A stretch of DNA of 64,000 bases from Phallus indusiatus. Its lineage: Eukaryota; Basidiomycota; Agaricomycetes; Phallales; Phallaceae. Of the stretch, positions 45,388 to 57,381 are shown in pieces. The DNA is taken from assembly GCA_027605045.1 (NCBI GenBank), contig JAQFWX010000146.1, positions 1-64,000 on the forward strand. The letters are read 5' to 3'. Below the pieces are notes generated by a model. It did not search any database. It was not told where the DNA came from and was given only the letters and a program-made list of their open reading frames with translations. Both the position numbers and the translations under genes were made by a program. Numbering within the stretch: the first letter of the stretch is position 1; each line of letters starts with the position of its first letter.

Positions 45388-47321
45388 ATGGACTCTTCAA
45401 ATTTATTTAAAATACCAAGTCTTATTTCTCAAGACATAGCCCTGATTATGGGTTATGTTGACCCACCTACGCCTCTAAATCATCCAGAACCAGGTATGAG
45501 CTTATTCTTTGGAAAAACCCTGTCAAACCCAATTCTAGAACCTGAAACTTGCAATCAAAAGACAACCACGATCAAAAAGGAAGAGGAAGATGATATTAGC
45601 AGTAGTAGACATGAAAGCGAAGACGAGGAGGTTGAGAAAGTGCTCTTAGCGGACGTGACCGAAAAAGACGAAGAGAACATGAATGCAGTTGTCCGGACAG
45701 AAACGTAAGTGCGATTTACTTATGGTTACTCATGTTTATTTGCTAAATTTGCTTCAGTGATCTGCCAAGACTGAACGCTTCTGATTCTGATAGCTCAGAC
45801 TCCGATTCTGATTCTGACAGCGACGAGGATGAAAAAAAGAGCAAGGGTACTACAGATCAAGTCATAAAACCAGTCGAGCAAGACCTCGATGAAGATGGAC
45901 CGCCAGTCCCCGACGACTATATCCCAACAGCTCATGAAATTCCTTTAACTTCGATTCCTATACCAGTACTACCTGATCCGGCTACATTACCCAACGAGCC
46001 TTTGGAGCTCGTCGGCGAAATCGGTACCATATTGAGCGATACTATAATTATCCGCGGTGGTGGCAATGGCAGTGGTGGACCATCGGTTGGATACCAAACT
46101 GCAGCGGAACGGAGACAGGCTGTCTTAGACGAGGGAAGCTTACTCCTTTTCGACGATCGGACGCCTCTGGGTTATGTCTGGGAAACTTTTGGGCCCACGA
46201 GTCTTCCACATTATATAGTTCGCGTGCCACGGCGCATCAAGGCAGTACCAACAGAGCCAGACGATGTCGAACCAGGCGAAGATACATCAAATGAAGTTAA
46301 TGTAAATGCTTTACTTGACAAAGTCACACTATCGCGGCCCGTGTATTCTCTACGTTCAACAAGCAAACTCGTCTTCACAGAGGCTCTTACGAAACTTAAA
46401 GGTTCCGACGCGAGCAATTTACATGACGAGGAGCTTTCGGAGCATGAGCAGGAGTTTAGTGATGATGAAGCTGAAGCAGCTTTCAAACGTTCCAGGTAAA
46501 CCCGGTTTTCTTTCTTCTGACAAGAAGGATGTTTTTGATCGCTTGTTACACCCAGACGGAAAGGCTCGAGAGCCCCCTCGGTTTCCCGTTCCCAACGTCA
46601 GTATCAACAACACCGGCACCACGAGCCTTTCGCGCATGCAGAACATAATTACATCGACGATGCTGGATCACTATATGGCGACTCACCTTACGACATGGAC
46701 GACCCTTCGAATTCATCATTCTACATGAATGGGTCTGCCCAAACAAATACAAATCGACAATATTACTCGGCCCCAGCCGCAGTTACAATGTCATCCACAT
46801 CTTCACCTCTATATCAGAACCCCGAGGTCCAACGAGCACTGCTGAACGCTCGACTGTCTCGTCGAAGGAATAGTTCTACCGCTGGTACTTTTCACACTGA
46901 TAGCCGCACCCAAGGACAGGCAACATCGCAACATTCATCCTTCTCCTCCCGATCATTCTCGTATGAAGAATACGATCCTCGAATGCCTCGTCCTCCATCG
47001 CCAACCAGTCTCGCGATTGCCCAAGCAACAGGTCAATGGTCCAACGGCATGCCTTTTGTTCAGGAGTCAGCGAATCTGAATATGAGTGCAACTTCAGTGA
47101 CCATGGCAGCTTCATACGCATCGACTGCACCTGCATCGGGAGGATTTCACTCTGCTTATCACCACGCACATCCTAATGCTGCTGATCCCACTGCTGCTTA
47201 TACTTATGCGAACGTGGGTCCTCAGATGAGTTCGCACTCGCAATTACAAACGCCGTCTTTACCTTCCAACACCGGCACTTCTGACTCATTTGAGAGCCAT
47301 GATGCACAAATGAAAGATTGA
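45388..47321 (+). CDS. NAF1: H/ACA ribonucleoprotein assembly factor NAF1
   Basis: Nuclear factor needed to assemble H/ACA snoRNPs; it is later exchanged for GAR1. Exons 45388-45704, 45758-46495 and 46556-47321 give 606 residues. The N-terminus is acidic with a Ser-Asp run. The Gar1/Naf1-like beta-barrel core is clear: ELVGEIGTILSDTIIIR, VLDEGSLLLFDDRTPLGYVW, ETFGPTSLPHYIVRV, then KLKGSDASNLHDEEL and FSDDEAEAAFKRSR, both hallmarks of Naf1. The acceptor after 46555 is the one that restores the frame (KRSRRKGSRAPS). The last 250 residues are Ser/Ala/Tyr-rich and disordered, typical of fungal NAF1. Confidence 0.93.
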
Positions 47322-47566
47322 ACTTGCTTCTCCTTTCTTTTACTCAAAAAGTATTTTACTTGACTATTATATTAAGCAGCACATTGTAGTACATTAAAAG
47401 TATGTATATCGAATTGACTTAATCAACCAGCAATCCCCAGTGGTACGATGAGTGAATATACAACAACAACAACGACAACAACTCATACAAGTCCGACATC
47501 CGTTTATCGAAAGCACATGTATGAAGGAAAACTAGAAACAAGTCTAAATGTCTAAAGGGAAAAAAA

Positions 47567-50434
47567 TCACGCTTCAGATTGCTTCTTTTCGTCAATTTGA
47601 TTCTTCGAGTCTTCATCAGAGGCATCAACATCAGCGTCAGCGTTAGCATCAATATCGTTAGTTTGTCCATCGTCTTCGGGTTGGACATTTCCTTTTTCCA
47701 GGTCGTGATCAATTGTTTTGACCCCTCCGTTTGTTGTCGTCTGTGGCGTTGTGCCATCTGGTGCTCCAGCTTTTTCTGAGCGAACGATGGTTCGTTTGAG
47801 GGTGTATTTAGCTACGAAAAGACCTGAACGAGAGGAAACACAAAATTAGTTTAGAGGGTGCGGAGAAAGTTGATTAGAGCTACGTACTCATAACAAATCC
47901 GACAAACAAGACTGGCGTGTCCACGATCCAGATTGTACTAATGCTCTTGGCATATGCGTGTAAAACCTGCTGACGTACTGCTTCAGGCTAAAGAAAAACA
48001 CCGATGAATTGAATGATCTTATAAAGCAGAACCACGACACAGGAAATAGTACCTGAATGTTTTTCAAAATGGGTACATTCTGCGCTAAAGCACCCGGAGA
48101 TGTGTCAGTGTGGTAGCCGGGTATTGAAGAGAGTCTCCTCCGCAATTCCTGTATCCGGAAAAAAAATTGAGTTCAGTTAGATTGATTGACAGATTTGAGT
48201 GATTTGAAGTAACGTACACTGCTCCAAATAGCTTGTCCGATCGATATGCCAATAGTACCGCCCAAAGTTCTAATCAGCACGAAAGCTGAAGTACTAGTTG
48301 CCATATCTCTCAAGGGCATGGCAGCTTGTAATGCGATTAAAGGCGTTTGGAAGAGGCCTCCAGTTCCGAGGGCGGCGATGAGTGGATAGATGGCTTGAAG
48401 GGCGCTATAGATTCAAAAAGATCGTGAAACTCTATTAGAGATACCGTGGAGCCAAATGACTTACGATGAGGTCTTATCGGATAGTTGAATCATCAAGCCA
48501 TATCCGAGTGTCATTGTACTCCAAGAGAACCACATGATACCTCTGTAGTCTCCTATTTTCGAGAGAAGGATTCCTTGAAACGCCGATACGCCTGCTGATC
48601 CGAGTGAGAAGGGGAGCATTCTAATATGATGAATTATTGTCAACAACAGCAAATCAGCTTGGAGACAGTTGGGAAAGCATACTTTATACCAGAGGTGGTT
48701 GCTGACGCGCCCAACGCTTGGAAGTAGAGAGGAAGGTAGTATGTTCCTGCAAAGAAAGCCAGCGCATGGAAAAACACGGTTATCAAAACGATACCGGTCG
48801 TCCTTGTTTTGAACAGACGAGGTGGAATAATGGGGGACCGTTTTGTGTATAGTTCATTTATAGATGCAGCCAGCAACAAGACAACACCGACAATGAGGAG
48901 GACATATGTTGAGGGTAAACCCCCTAGAGCGAATATGAATAAAATGAAGAAATGGAAAAGATGAATGGATGAAGACGCACATCCGTTTTCACTGTTATTG
49001 AAGCCAATGAGCAAGCATACTACGCCACCGATGAGGGAGAAAAGTCCGATGAAATCGAACTCGTCCACATGTTCTCGAAGAGTCTTGCCTTCATGAGGAT
49101 TTAGATTCAAGAATATGAACAAGATGACGCCAGCTACTCCTCCAGTTGGCCTAGCGTAGAGCGTCAATATTAGTAATCAGGAGACACCGCAAGGCGAACA
49201 GACGCTCACAAGTTGATCCAGAAACACCTAAACGAGCATTCCTATTCAGTACAAAACTGGTGGCAACAATTGAATTGAAAATGACGTACCATCGCCAAGT
49301 TACATGTTGAGTCAGTGCCTATATGCAGTTGATGACTTACAGATGAGGATGAATGGCACAAAACACTTACTCCGCCCAATAAAGGACCAATGACGCTGGA
49401 GGAAGTTGATGAGAAAAAGCTCAAATATAACCAGAAAAAAATTTGAAAATCTCACGAAGCGATTCCCCAAGTTGCTCCAATGAAACCACCGTATTTTCCT
49501 CGTCTGGAAAAAAGACCTTGAGCTCTGATGTGATACAATGTGCGAAGCGGCGGTTGCTTACTGTTCCAATGACACAATATCACTGATCGTGATCTGAACC
49601 ATCTGGATTATACCTAGTCAAAACCCAAGAGCCGTCAGCTTTCTTTCTTCTTTTGGGATGGCGTGAAAAATCGTGCCACGAACCTCCACCACCTATTCCC
49701 TGGACGGCTCTACATACGATCAGCCAGGTCATATTTTGTGCTGCGCCACACAACGCTGAACCGATCTATTATTAAACTCGAGCATGGGTAAACCGAAGCA
49801 TGTTATTCTCATCAAGACTTTACGTACGAGAAAGACGACAATGCAGCTGTATAATATAGGCTTCCGACCCATGAGATCCGATAATTTGCCATATAGTGGG
49901 GATAGGGCAGCGGCGGAAAGGAGATATGCGCTGAGAAAATGAGAATTTAGATGGATTTGGAATGAGAGGCAAAGGCACTTTTCATTTACCTTCCTACCCA
50001 TGAGTAGTTGTTTCCACCCCCTAATTCAGCCACGATGGTTGGTAAGGCAGTGGCAACACTATAACGAACATGAGCTGATAATGAATAGTATTCCTAGTGA
50101 AAGGACGTACATGGTCTGATCTAACGCAGACTAAAAGCGAGAAAGTTTAATGAAGGGAAATTTCAAGCAGTAACTAGAGATCTCACCAGAAAGGTCGTCA
50201 TCATAAGCCCAGAAAACACTAGGTACATGTTATTATGCGGGATATTGTGCTGCTCTGAAACAAATACCGTATCAGAACGATTCTCACCCTGAACTAGAAG
50301 ACAAAGGACATACCGTTTGCTTTCCATGCCCCACGCTCCTTTTTGACAGAGGGAGATTGAGACATGATTTGGGCCGTAGCCTGGACCTCAGAAGCAGGCT
50401 GCACGTCGTGAACGGTAGAGTCGAGTTCTGGCAT
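47567..50434 (-). CDS. MFS multidrug transporter, DHA2 (14-helix drug/H+ antiporter) family
   Basis: Plasma-membrane exporter of the major facilitator superfamily. Eighteen exons (50434-50314, 50254-50187, 50130-50111, 50058-49990, 49930-49828, 49765-49684, 49613-49562, 49503-49456, 49395-49371, 49318-49290, 49227-49210, 49150-48981, 48923-48683, 48620-48465, 48404-48218, 48148-48053, 47987-47888, 47823-47567) give an open frame of 613 residues. DHA2 motifs: [20 protein letters not shown] in helix 1, [15 protein letters not shown] in loop 2-3, [11 protein letters not shown] in helix 4, [20 protein letters not shown] in helix 5. The C-terminal tail is acidic ([16 protein letters not shown]). 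Exons of 18, 20, 25 and 29 bases are unusually small. An in-frame ATG at 50539 would add a 35-residue leader. It may export a metabolite of the terpene neighbourhood, but this is guesswork. Confidence 0.93.
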
Positions 50435-53290
50435 GATGGTCGTTTGAGAAGAAACCAAGCCGGTGAAAAAAAAGATTTGAGCGTGCCCAAGTTCCTTTTT
50501 CAACCACTCATGCACGGGAAACGCGGATCCTGAAATCAAGACGGCACTGGCTCACATTGCTGAGATGATGAGTAATGTGAGTAATGGGGTAAATTTAGGC
50601 TCTCCGTTTTACTCAGCCGTAATCTTTTCGCCATTTGCCATTTGCGAAAAACGCACCTCTTCCAGAGGGTAAATCGTCTGCCGAAACCATTCGGCCGTGC
50701 CGACCAAAGCCGGTGCCAGGGCAAGAGCCCCCTTTCCGTGCAATTCAATCCGATACTTGCCAAATCTGGCAATATACATTTCCGGCAAACACGGATTTGG
50801 ATTATGTAATACGCCGGCAATCTAATATTGTCATGTCTTGGTCGCAATCATTGGCTGGCAAATGAGTCAATACTTGTGCTATGGAAACACTACAATCCAC
50901 TCCTACCTTTACTTTTTCACTTCTCTAGACTTGTAAAACAAATTTCGTTTGATGCGTGATCGGAGAAAATAATAACCAACAATCACTTAAAAATAGCGGC
51001 TCTGAGCAGTCTAGATTACAACCCTGAAGCCAAATCACCGAATAGGAGCCGGAGGTATTTGCGTGCGTACTTATACGTGCTCTTCATCTCAGATGGCTGA
51101 GCTGAGATGTGATTTCATACCGTGAATCTACCTCTTCCGGATTGTCGGAGTTGGCTGCATGAGTATGAGTATAAATGGCGTCTTACGACAGTCTCTCTCC
51201 AGTTTGAAAATCGCGTCGCAGTCATTGGGCAAAGTTGACTAGCTGAGAGCTCTTCGCCGTGAACCAAAGATGGATATCGGCTTGAAAGGGTCCAGCAGTC
51301 GGAAGCCTTCGATAAAGGTTAAAACGTGTGATTCATAATTGTAAGACTCACGTATTGCCAGTGCCTTTCGGTACTGAAAAATGAGGACTTCCAGAACATT
51401 TTGTCATCGTAGCCATCCTTTGGTACAGCCTTATTCCATTTCAGCTCAAGACACTCGGACCGGGAGTCTTCGTTTAAAACGTGTTCCGGACTCGTCGAAG
51501 AAGTGGTTGTATAATCCGTCCAACCATTGTTTCCAGATCGATATAAATTCGAACATCCAACAGGTCAGGAAATGGATCTCGATCGTGTTCCTAATTCCGA
51601 CTCATGCGCAACCTTATATTCAATTGAATTTATTAAGTCATGACCTCGCTGAAGCGGGTTCGACGACACATGATTCCTATTTAAACGATCTAGCTCAGGA
51701 GTCCACGCCGCGACTTTCGTTTGGCAAAGATTAAGAGTGAGGCTGGCCGCTGCAGAGGAAAGTCGTTTTCCATTTAAAATCAATGAAGCAGCAAAGAGCA
51801 AAGAGAGAAGAAGAGAGGAATAAATGAGGACATAGCTGCGCAGGATAAATATTGAAAAACCTGCCAATACGACTGCCCTGTCGCTAATTTGTCGGCCCGC
51901 GACGCGCCCAGTATGTGAGCGAAAACGAAGAAGGGGCAACCACAAAATGTGTAAGTCCACATGCAAATAAACTGCCAAGCAAAAAATGAAACAGCTGCCT
52001 GGAACCTGAACCTAATGTCAGCGGATAAAAGTAACCAGTAAGAAAATTCATTTACTATTGCTTCGGTGTGATATCATTGATGTGCCTCGTTTGAGCGCCA
52101 TTTTCTGCTCGTCAGAAGTCGCTCCTAATTGGACTGAGGTAAAGCCTACAAAAAATGCGTGCGCAGCAATCCATCGGATATAGTAAATGAAGCTTCGATA
52201 ATTTTCTTTCCTATTGGAAGGATAGTGTTCCACGACGAAGAGCGTCAAAAATCACGGAAACCGATTCTTCAGAAGACGAGTCAATTTTGAAGAGTGCTTA
52301 GTACTCCATCTGGGAAAAGTTATGAGTCATAAATGGTGTTATTTTTGGAAAAATCAAACGGCTCCGTATAACCTTTCCAAGTGTAATCCTTTAGAGTCCT
52401 GTTCGTGATTTACTAACTTGGATTCTTGGGAAGTGTGCGTGCAATGCCAACAAGCCTGTATTCGGATAAATGCTTACGTAATCCACGTGACTTGTGATGT
52501 GTCTGAAGATCTGACTAATGTTTGACAGCTCTCAGAGCCGCAATTTCCATGTGAGCTTGATCAGATCATAGATGGTGTATGGAGACTTGAAATAGTATCT
52601 AAAGTGAACGGTGGCACACAAAAACTAATATTCCAAATATCGTTTTTCCCTCCAAGCTTACCGGATTTCTCATATAAGAGAGGAGGACGGGAGCCGGAGC
52701 TTAGCTGCCGCCGTAAAAATTATGTTGGTTGGAATAGGTTAGAATGCGTGGAACTTAGCGGTTGATATCAATCGCTCCTGAACACCCATCACAGTCCATC
52801 ATGTGGTCATATGCCGAGGCGCGTTAATGCCGTTGCAAATATCTCTCGGTGACATGCAGTGCATTTTATTTTTGTTTCGAAGACGAATGTCTCAATGGTT
52901 GGCGTTCAATGGAGGTGGTGCTGCCATAGAAGGAGAAAACGGAATGGTACTCATTGCATTGTAGGGGTAAAGAGGAACGTTCTATTCTTGATAAATTGAC
53001 TAAGGCGGCATAGGCGTGGCACCGATGATTTCCACACACACACAAGTGACCCGTCTCATGTAGGTACATAAAAAGACGCCTCCTTCATCTACGCTAGCGG
53101 CTCGGAGTCCTTCTGGGGGAATTCATATTGCGAAAACCTGTCAGGTCTCAAATCTCGGAACACGTCGGGGGGTAGGGTTAACCTCCAGTTGCGTTCGTTG
53201 GAATACCTACATAAAGTCTCAGTTCCCAAGAGAAGGGCAGTCAACCCGAATATCAACCCTCTTATCGATCTACTATAATCGCCTGTCAGC
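50435..53290. other. 2.9 kb region without a confident gene
   Basis: Only short open frames. Two minus frames (52248-52048 and 51978-51780) encode hydrophobic stretches (FIYYIRWIAAHAFFVG; WTYTFCGCPFFVFAHIL) and might be exons of a small membrane protein, but I could not join them or match a family. A + frame at 51381-51734 has no recognisable features. 53090-53290 is the SDR promoter region. Confidence 0.45.
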
Positions 53291-54552
53291 ATGCCATCTT
53301 CTGAGCTCGATAGTCCTTCCACATCTGCTTATTCGGCCATTGTGACTGGTGCTGCTCAAGGGATCGGTCGGTCTGTCGCGATTCGTTTGGCTCGTACGGG
53401 ATACAACGTCGCGGTTACCGACTTACCCTCAAAAGTTGAATTACTTGATTCGCTTGTCGCTGAGATAACAGCACTGGGTCGGACGGGGCTCGCACTGCCG
53501 GGTGACGTTAGGAACGAAGCTGATGTGGAAGACGCAGTAACGCGAACAGTGAAAGAACTAGGTCCATTGTACATCGTGCGTTGTCTTCCTTGTTACAACC
53601 TTTTGAAATTGGACCTTCCGTTGTAGATGGTTGCCAATGCAGGCATAGGACTTCCGGTAGCTACTATCATGGACAGTAAGTGCCCGTTAATGACCGTCCA
53701 GAAATTAATCCAGAATATTGGTATCGATTCTCATTCTACTTAAGCGACTATGGAGGAGTGGGACCGATATTTATCTGTAAACTTGACCGGTGTCTTTCTC
53801 TGTTACAGAGCCGCTGCTCGCATTATGGTTGCACAGGGTCTTGGAGGGAAAATCATAGGTGCGCGTTTTCACGTTCACGAGAGCGTTTCAAGCGAAGTTG
53901 AAAACAGGATATATCAGGGGCATGTTCAACGGCAGGAAAACGAGGTGAAAACTAGCATCTTCTAGAAGGTTCCAAACTGAGACCATGTTACAACAGGTTC
54001 GGCTATGATGGGTGCCTATTGTGCGAGCAAGTTTGGTGTAAGAGCGTTAACACAATCATTGGGTAGGTTATGTTAAGCAGCTAATTTGATATCGGGTCTT
54101 GATCCTCTCTCTACATTTAGCGGCCGAAGTTGGAAAATACAATATAAACGTCAACGCATACGCACCGGGCGTTATTGATACCCCTCTTTGTAAGTTTCCG
54201 GCGATATCTATCTACCTTCATTCATATAGGTTCCAGTGCACGAGTCGGACGCTGATGCCGCTGTTCGCATGAACCAGTCCAACGGCGCTTGGATAGATAT
54301 GGTAACTCTCTTGACAAGCAGCTTTTCAGGATTTTTCACGAGTTTTTTTGGTTTAGCTTAACAAACGTACTGCGCTGGGAAGGATGGGAACACCGGAAGA
54401 TGTCGCAAATTTGGTATCGTATCTCATATCAGAAGAAGCGAATTTCATGACAGGTGATGTAGATAAAGTGTTGATGAGTTTACTAAAACTAAACAATATT
54501 TCCCTGTTCAGGTCAAACGATTAGTCTTAATGGTGGTTCTCACATGGACTAG
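53291..54552 (+). CDS. short-chain dehydrogenase/reductase (classical SDR)
   Basis: NAD(P)-dependent oxidoreductase of the classical SDR family, closest in pattern to acetoin/diacetyl or 3-oxoacyl reductases. Exons 53291-53575, 53627-53675, 53745-53858, 53918-53944, 53997-54062, 54121-54189, 54237-54301, 54357-54453 and 54512-54552 give 270 residues. Cofactor motif TGAAQGIG, structural NAG in VANAGIG, catalytic Asn in SVNLTGVF, Ser in ACSTAGKRGS (partly on a 27-base exon) and YxxxK in AYCASKFG. The C-terminus has APGVIDTPL and GQTISLNGGSHMD. It lies 383 bases before the FAD oxidoreductase on the same strand, so the two may act on a shared substrate. Confidence 0.93.
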
Positions 54553-54935
54553 ACAAATGATAATGCACTCGGATATAACGATCTTACTGTATATTCATTC
54601 ATCATCATTGTTAATATTTCACTATTATATAGGGCGTATCTATAACTGGAGAAGCCTGTGGAAAAGATTAAAGAATCGGAGTTTGGAACTATAATTGAAT
54701 TCCTCGGTCATTCTCAGCCGTTCGGCTTCAAAAAAGCCTTGACAAACAAGTGAAGGCATCGAAATCTTTGCCAGATGTGTGTTCAAAAGTCACGACATGC
54801 CTATAGCGAGCTCCAATTCGGACATCATCCTCCGTATTGATTTGACTTTTTCTCTTGCTCCACCAGGATGAAAGTAACTGAGCTGACTTTTCGCAACATT
54901 TCGGATGTGTCTACGTTTTGTATAAAACGAGCGCG

Positions 54936-56997
54936 ATGCCCATTCGGAGACATCTGATCAAGAAACTCACCGCTCTAGACGAACTCGCCAAACTCGGTAC
55001 GAAGTCAAATCGGAGAACTGAACAGCTTAGGGGCACTGTGATCATCTGCGGCGGAAGGTGATTTCATTTTCAACGTCTTATTAAAAATTTGTTTATAAAA
55101 GTTACTGATGTACATTTTTAGTATAGCTGGTTTATTGGTCGCTAAAGTGTGCTCAGACCACTTTGAGAACGTAGTCACCGTGGAATCGGAAGAATGGGTG
55201 ACCACTCCCGATGCATATACAGGATCACATCGTAAAGAACTAGCGAATAAAAAGAGATCCCACGTAGCGCAATACAACGCTGCTCATATGTTCCAAACCT
55301 TCTTGGTTAAAACGCTTGCCAAGTGGTTCCCAGATTTCAAAAAAGAATGCGAAAGGATGGGTGGACGGTAAGAATTCAGTCGGTGATTCAAGACCGTCCC
55401 TTTTTTTAAATCCTCGGATACTCTTATATAGAATAATACCCCAAATGTGGCCTATCGTTATTAGCGGCATACCGTTTGCAGATGACTTCCCACCCAAAGG
55501 TCGTACACATCCCACAACCGTAAGGATTACGAGGGCTGGATTTGAGATAATGCTTCGCCGGCTAGTCATGAACTCGTGCGAGAATGTACGGTATGTTGCC
55601 GGGACCGTATTGGGGCTGGAGCAAACCGATAACACCAACGTGATCACCGGGGTACGAGTCAAGACTGCTAGTAAGGAGATCACATTATCTGCAATTTTAG
55701 CTATTGGTACGGCCCTTTTCGAACTTATTCAAGACTCGGGGTCTGATAAAATTTCCTTAGATTGCACGGGTGCCAGCTCGGCCGGTTTACGGTGGCTGAG
55801 AGACTTAGCGAACGCTGCAAAAAACGAAGAAGCCGTAAAACAGTTGGACAACCTCCGTCTGACCTATGATCCGAAGCAGTCATACCGTACTATTGATCTC
55901 GACATTCCTCCAGAATTGATCCCTCGTTTAATGGATGCAGGATTTCCATCAGGCTGGGATTCGACTGGTATGGTTTTGACTGTCTTTCCGGACCTGAAAC
56001 TGGAGAATAAGTTTTTCTCAATAACGAGGAAGGATAATAACTACTGTAAGCTTCGAATTTTCGTCCATCTGGAATACATTCATGAGAAATGATGATAGTG
56101 GAGCTCCTGTGTGGTGGTTGGGCCGTGTCCGATGAGATTTCGAGCATTGAAGATATTCGTTCATACATCCACAATCTCAAAGTTTATAAACCTCTTCCGA
56201 CCTGGTCTTCCGAATGGTAGAATTACTGGAGGAATATCAAGTTCCATTCACTATTGATTATAGCCGTTTAGGTATGTATTCGCTTTATACGAATCTGGAA
56301 ACACAAATTCACTTATTTGATATTCAGGGACCGCTGTGTATATACCTTACCATTTGTATCAGCATATGCCATCAAATTTTATTGCGATAGGCGATTCCGT
56401 TATGAGAGTCAATCCCGCTCGAGGGTAAACTTCAGATCTTGTATATTTTCGCAAACTGACCATTTATTAGTGTCGGGTGTACTAAGGCATGCATCGAAGC
56501 ATTGTCGCTGGGAAAGGTTTTGGATGAATGTTGTCGTCAGGAAGGGACCCAAATCGACCGGTTGCCTCGGCATTTCTCTGAGGAATTTCACAAAATACAA
56601 GCCTCACGGACCGGTTCCGAATGGTGCGCAACCCCTTTAGCGTTCCCACAGTAACTAAATTGAGTCTTCACAGGGATAAATATAAAATCGAGGACTACAT
56701 TTTGGAGTCGACCGTTCCTTCTAAAGGCGAGGATCCCAAAACCTTCGGGAGGTCCCAAGTTGCTTTCGGTCGACTGGTGATGCAAGCAGCTTTTAAGGCA
56801 AGCTTTTCGAATTTGGCTCGCGTTTTTTCGACTTCATTAACAAGGATTTTGGTATCGAACAGGATAAATATATCTCGGACATCTTGGGATATATGCGATG
56901 CTTTCTGATACCAGCTACTGAAATTCTTACCCCCAGGGTATTATTAAAGCTTTTGAGACTCAAATTATTTCATAAATCTCCTTTATTAGAGTCATAG
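54936..56997 (+). CDS. FAD-dependent monooxygenase-like oxidoreductase, one-base frameshift
   Basis: Group A flavoprotein related to squalene monooxygenase/geranylgeranyl reductase-type enzymes. Exons 54936-55057, 55122-55367, 55432-55706, 55761-56045, 56099-56271, 56328-56424, 56471-56650, 56674-56797 and 56845-56997. FAD-binding GxGxxG-like motif TVIICGGSIAGLLVAKV; middle DCTGASSAGLRWL; second FAD motif IAIGDSVMRVNPARGVGCTK. In exon 5 the frame breaks after NLKVYKPLPTW at the GG of 56204-56205. One extra G restores FRMVELLEEYQVPF and makes the total length divisible by three (551 residues). Intron 8 is GC..AG, with the standard AAG|GCAAGC donor. It may be a true pseudogene or an assembly error. 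A role in terpenoid oxidation is inferred from location only. Confidence 0.8.
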
Positions 56998-57381
56998 GCT
57001 CTATTGGTTTATTTAAATTGTCTTTTTTTTTCTTCCTTCCTATGTCTATTATATAAATATGTAATTAAGTTTTTTTTGATAGCCTGAACACACCGGTGGT
57101 ACAATGATAGCACCTCCAGAGCTGGCAAGTTCCAACATACACAGACGGCAGTGCTTGGCACCGGGTGGCCATCTGTGGCCATCTGCATGACTCGAAGGCT
57201 GTGTTAGACGCCTTCACATGTCGCGTCACGGAGTCACGATTTGCCACCGATTTGGTCCCGGGATAAATGGCTCATCCTGCAATCTGTTGCTTTTTACTTT
57301 AGCTCTCTGTGGCAAAATTGCGCCTTTGAAAGTCGCTCCTAATTGTCGTACTCATTTTAGCAGCTTTTACGCCCATTTATT
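56998..57381. other. intergenic spacer
   Basis: 384 bases between the FAD oxidoreductase stop and the C2H2 gene start. T-rich at 57018-57080. Probable terminator and promoter; no other feature. Confidence 0.45.

Noticed and set aside
51381..51734. 117-codon + frame upstream of the SDR
   Set aside because: No recognisable domain, no splice partners, and it overlaps minus frames of equal length.
57085..57190. short stretch resembling a pol III gene (ggtggtacaatgatagcacc)
   Set aside because: No B box at the right distance and no terminal stem; probably chance.
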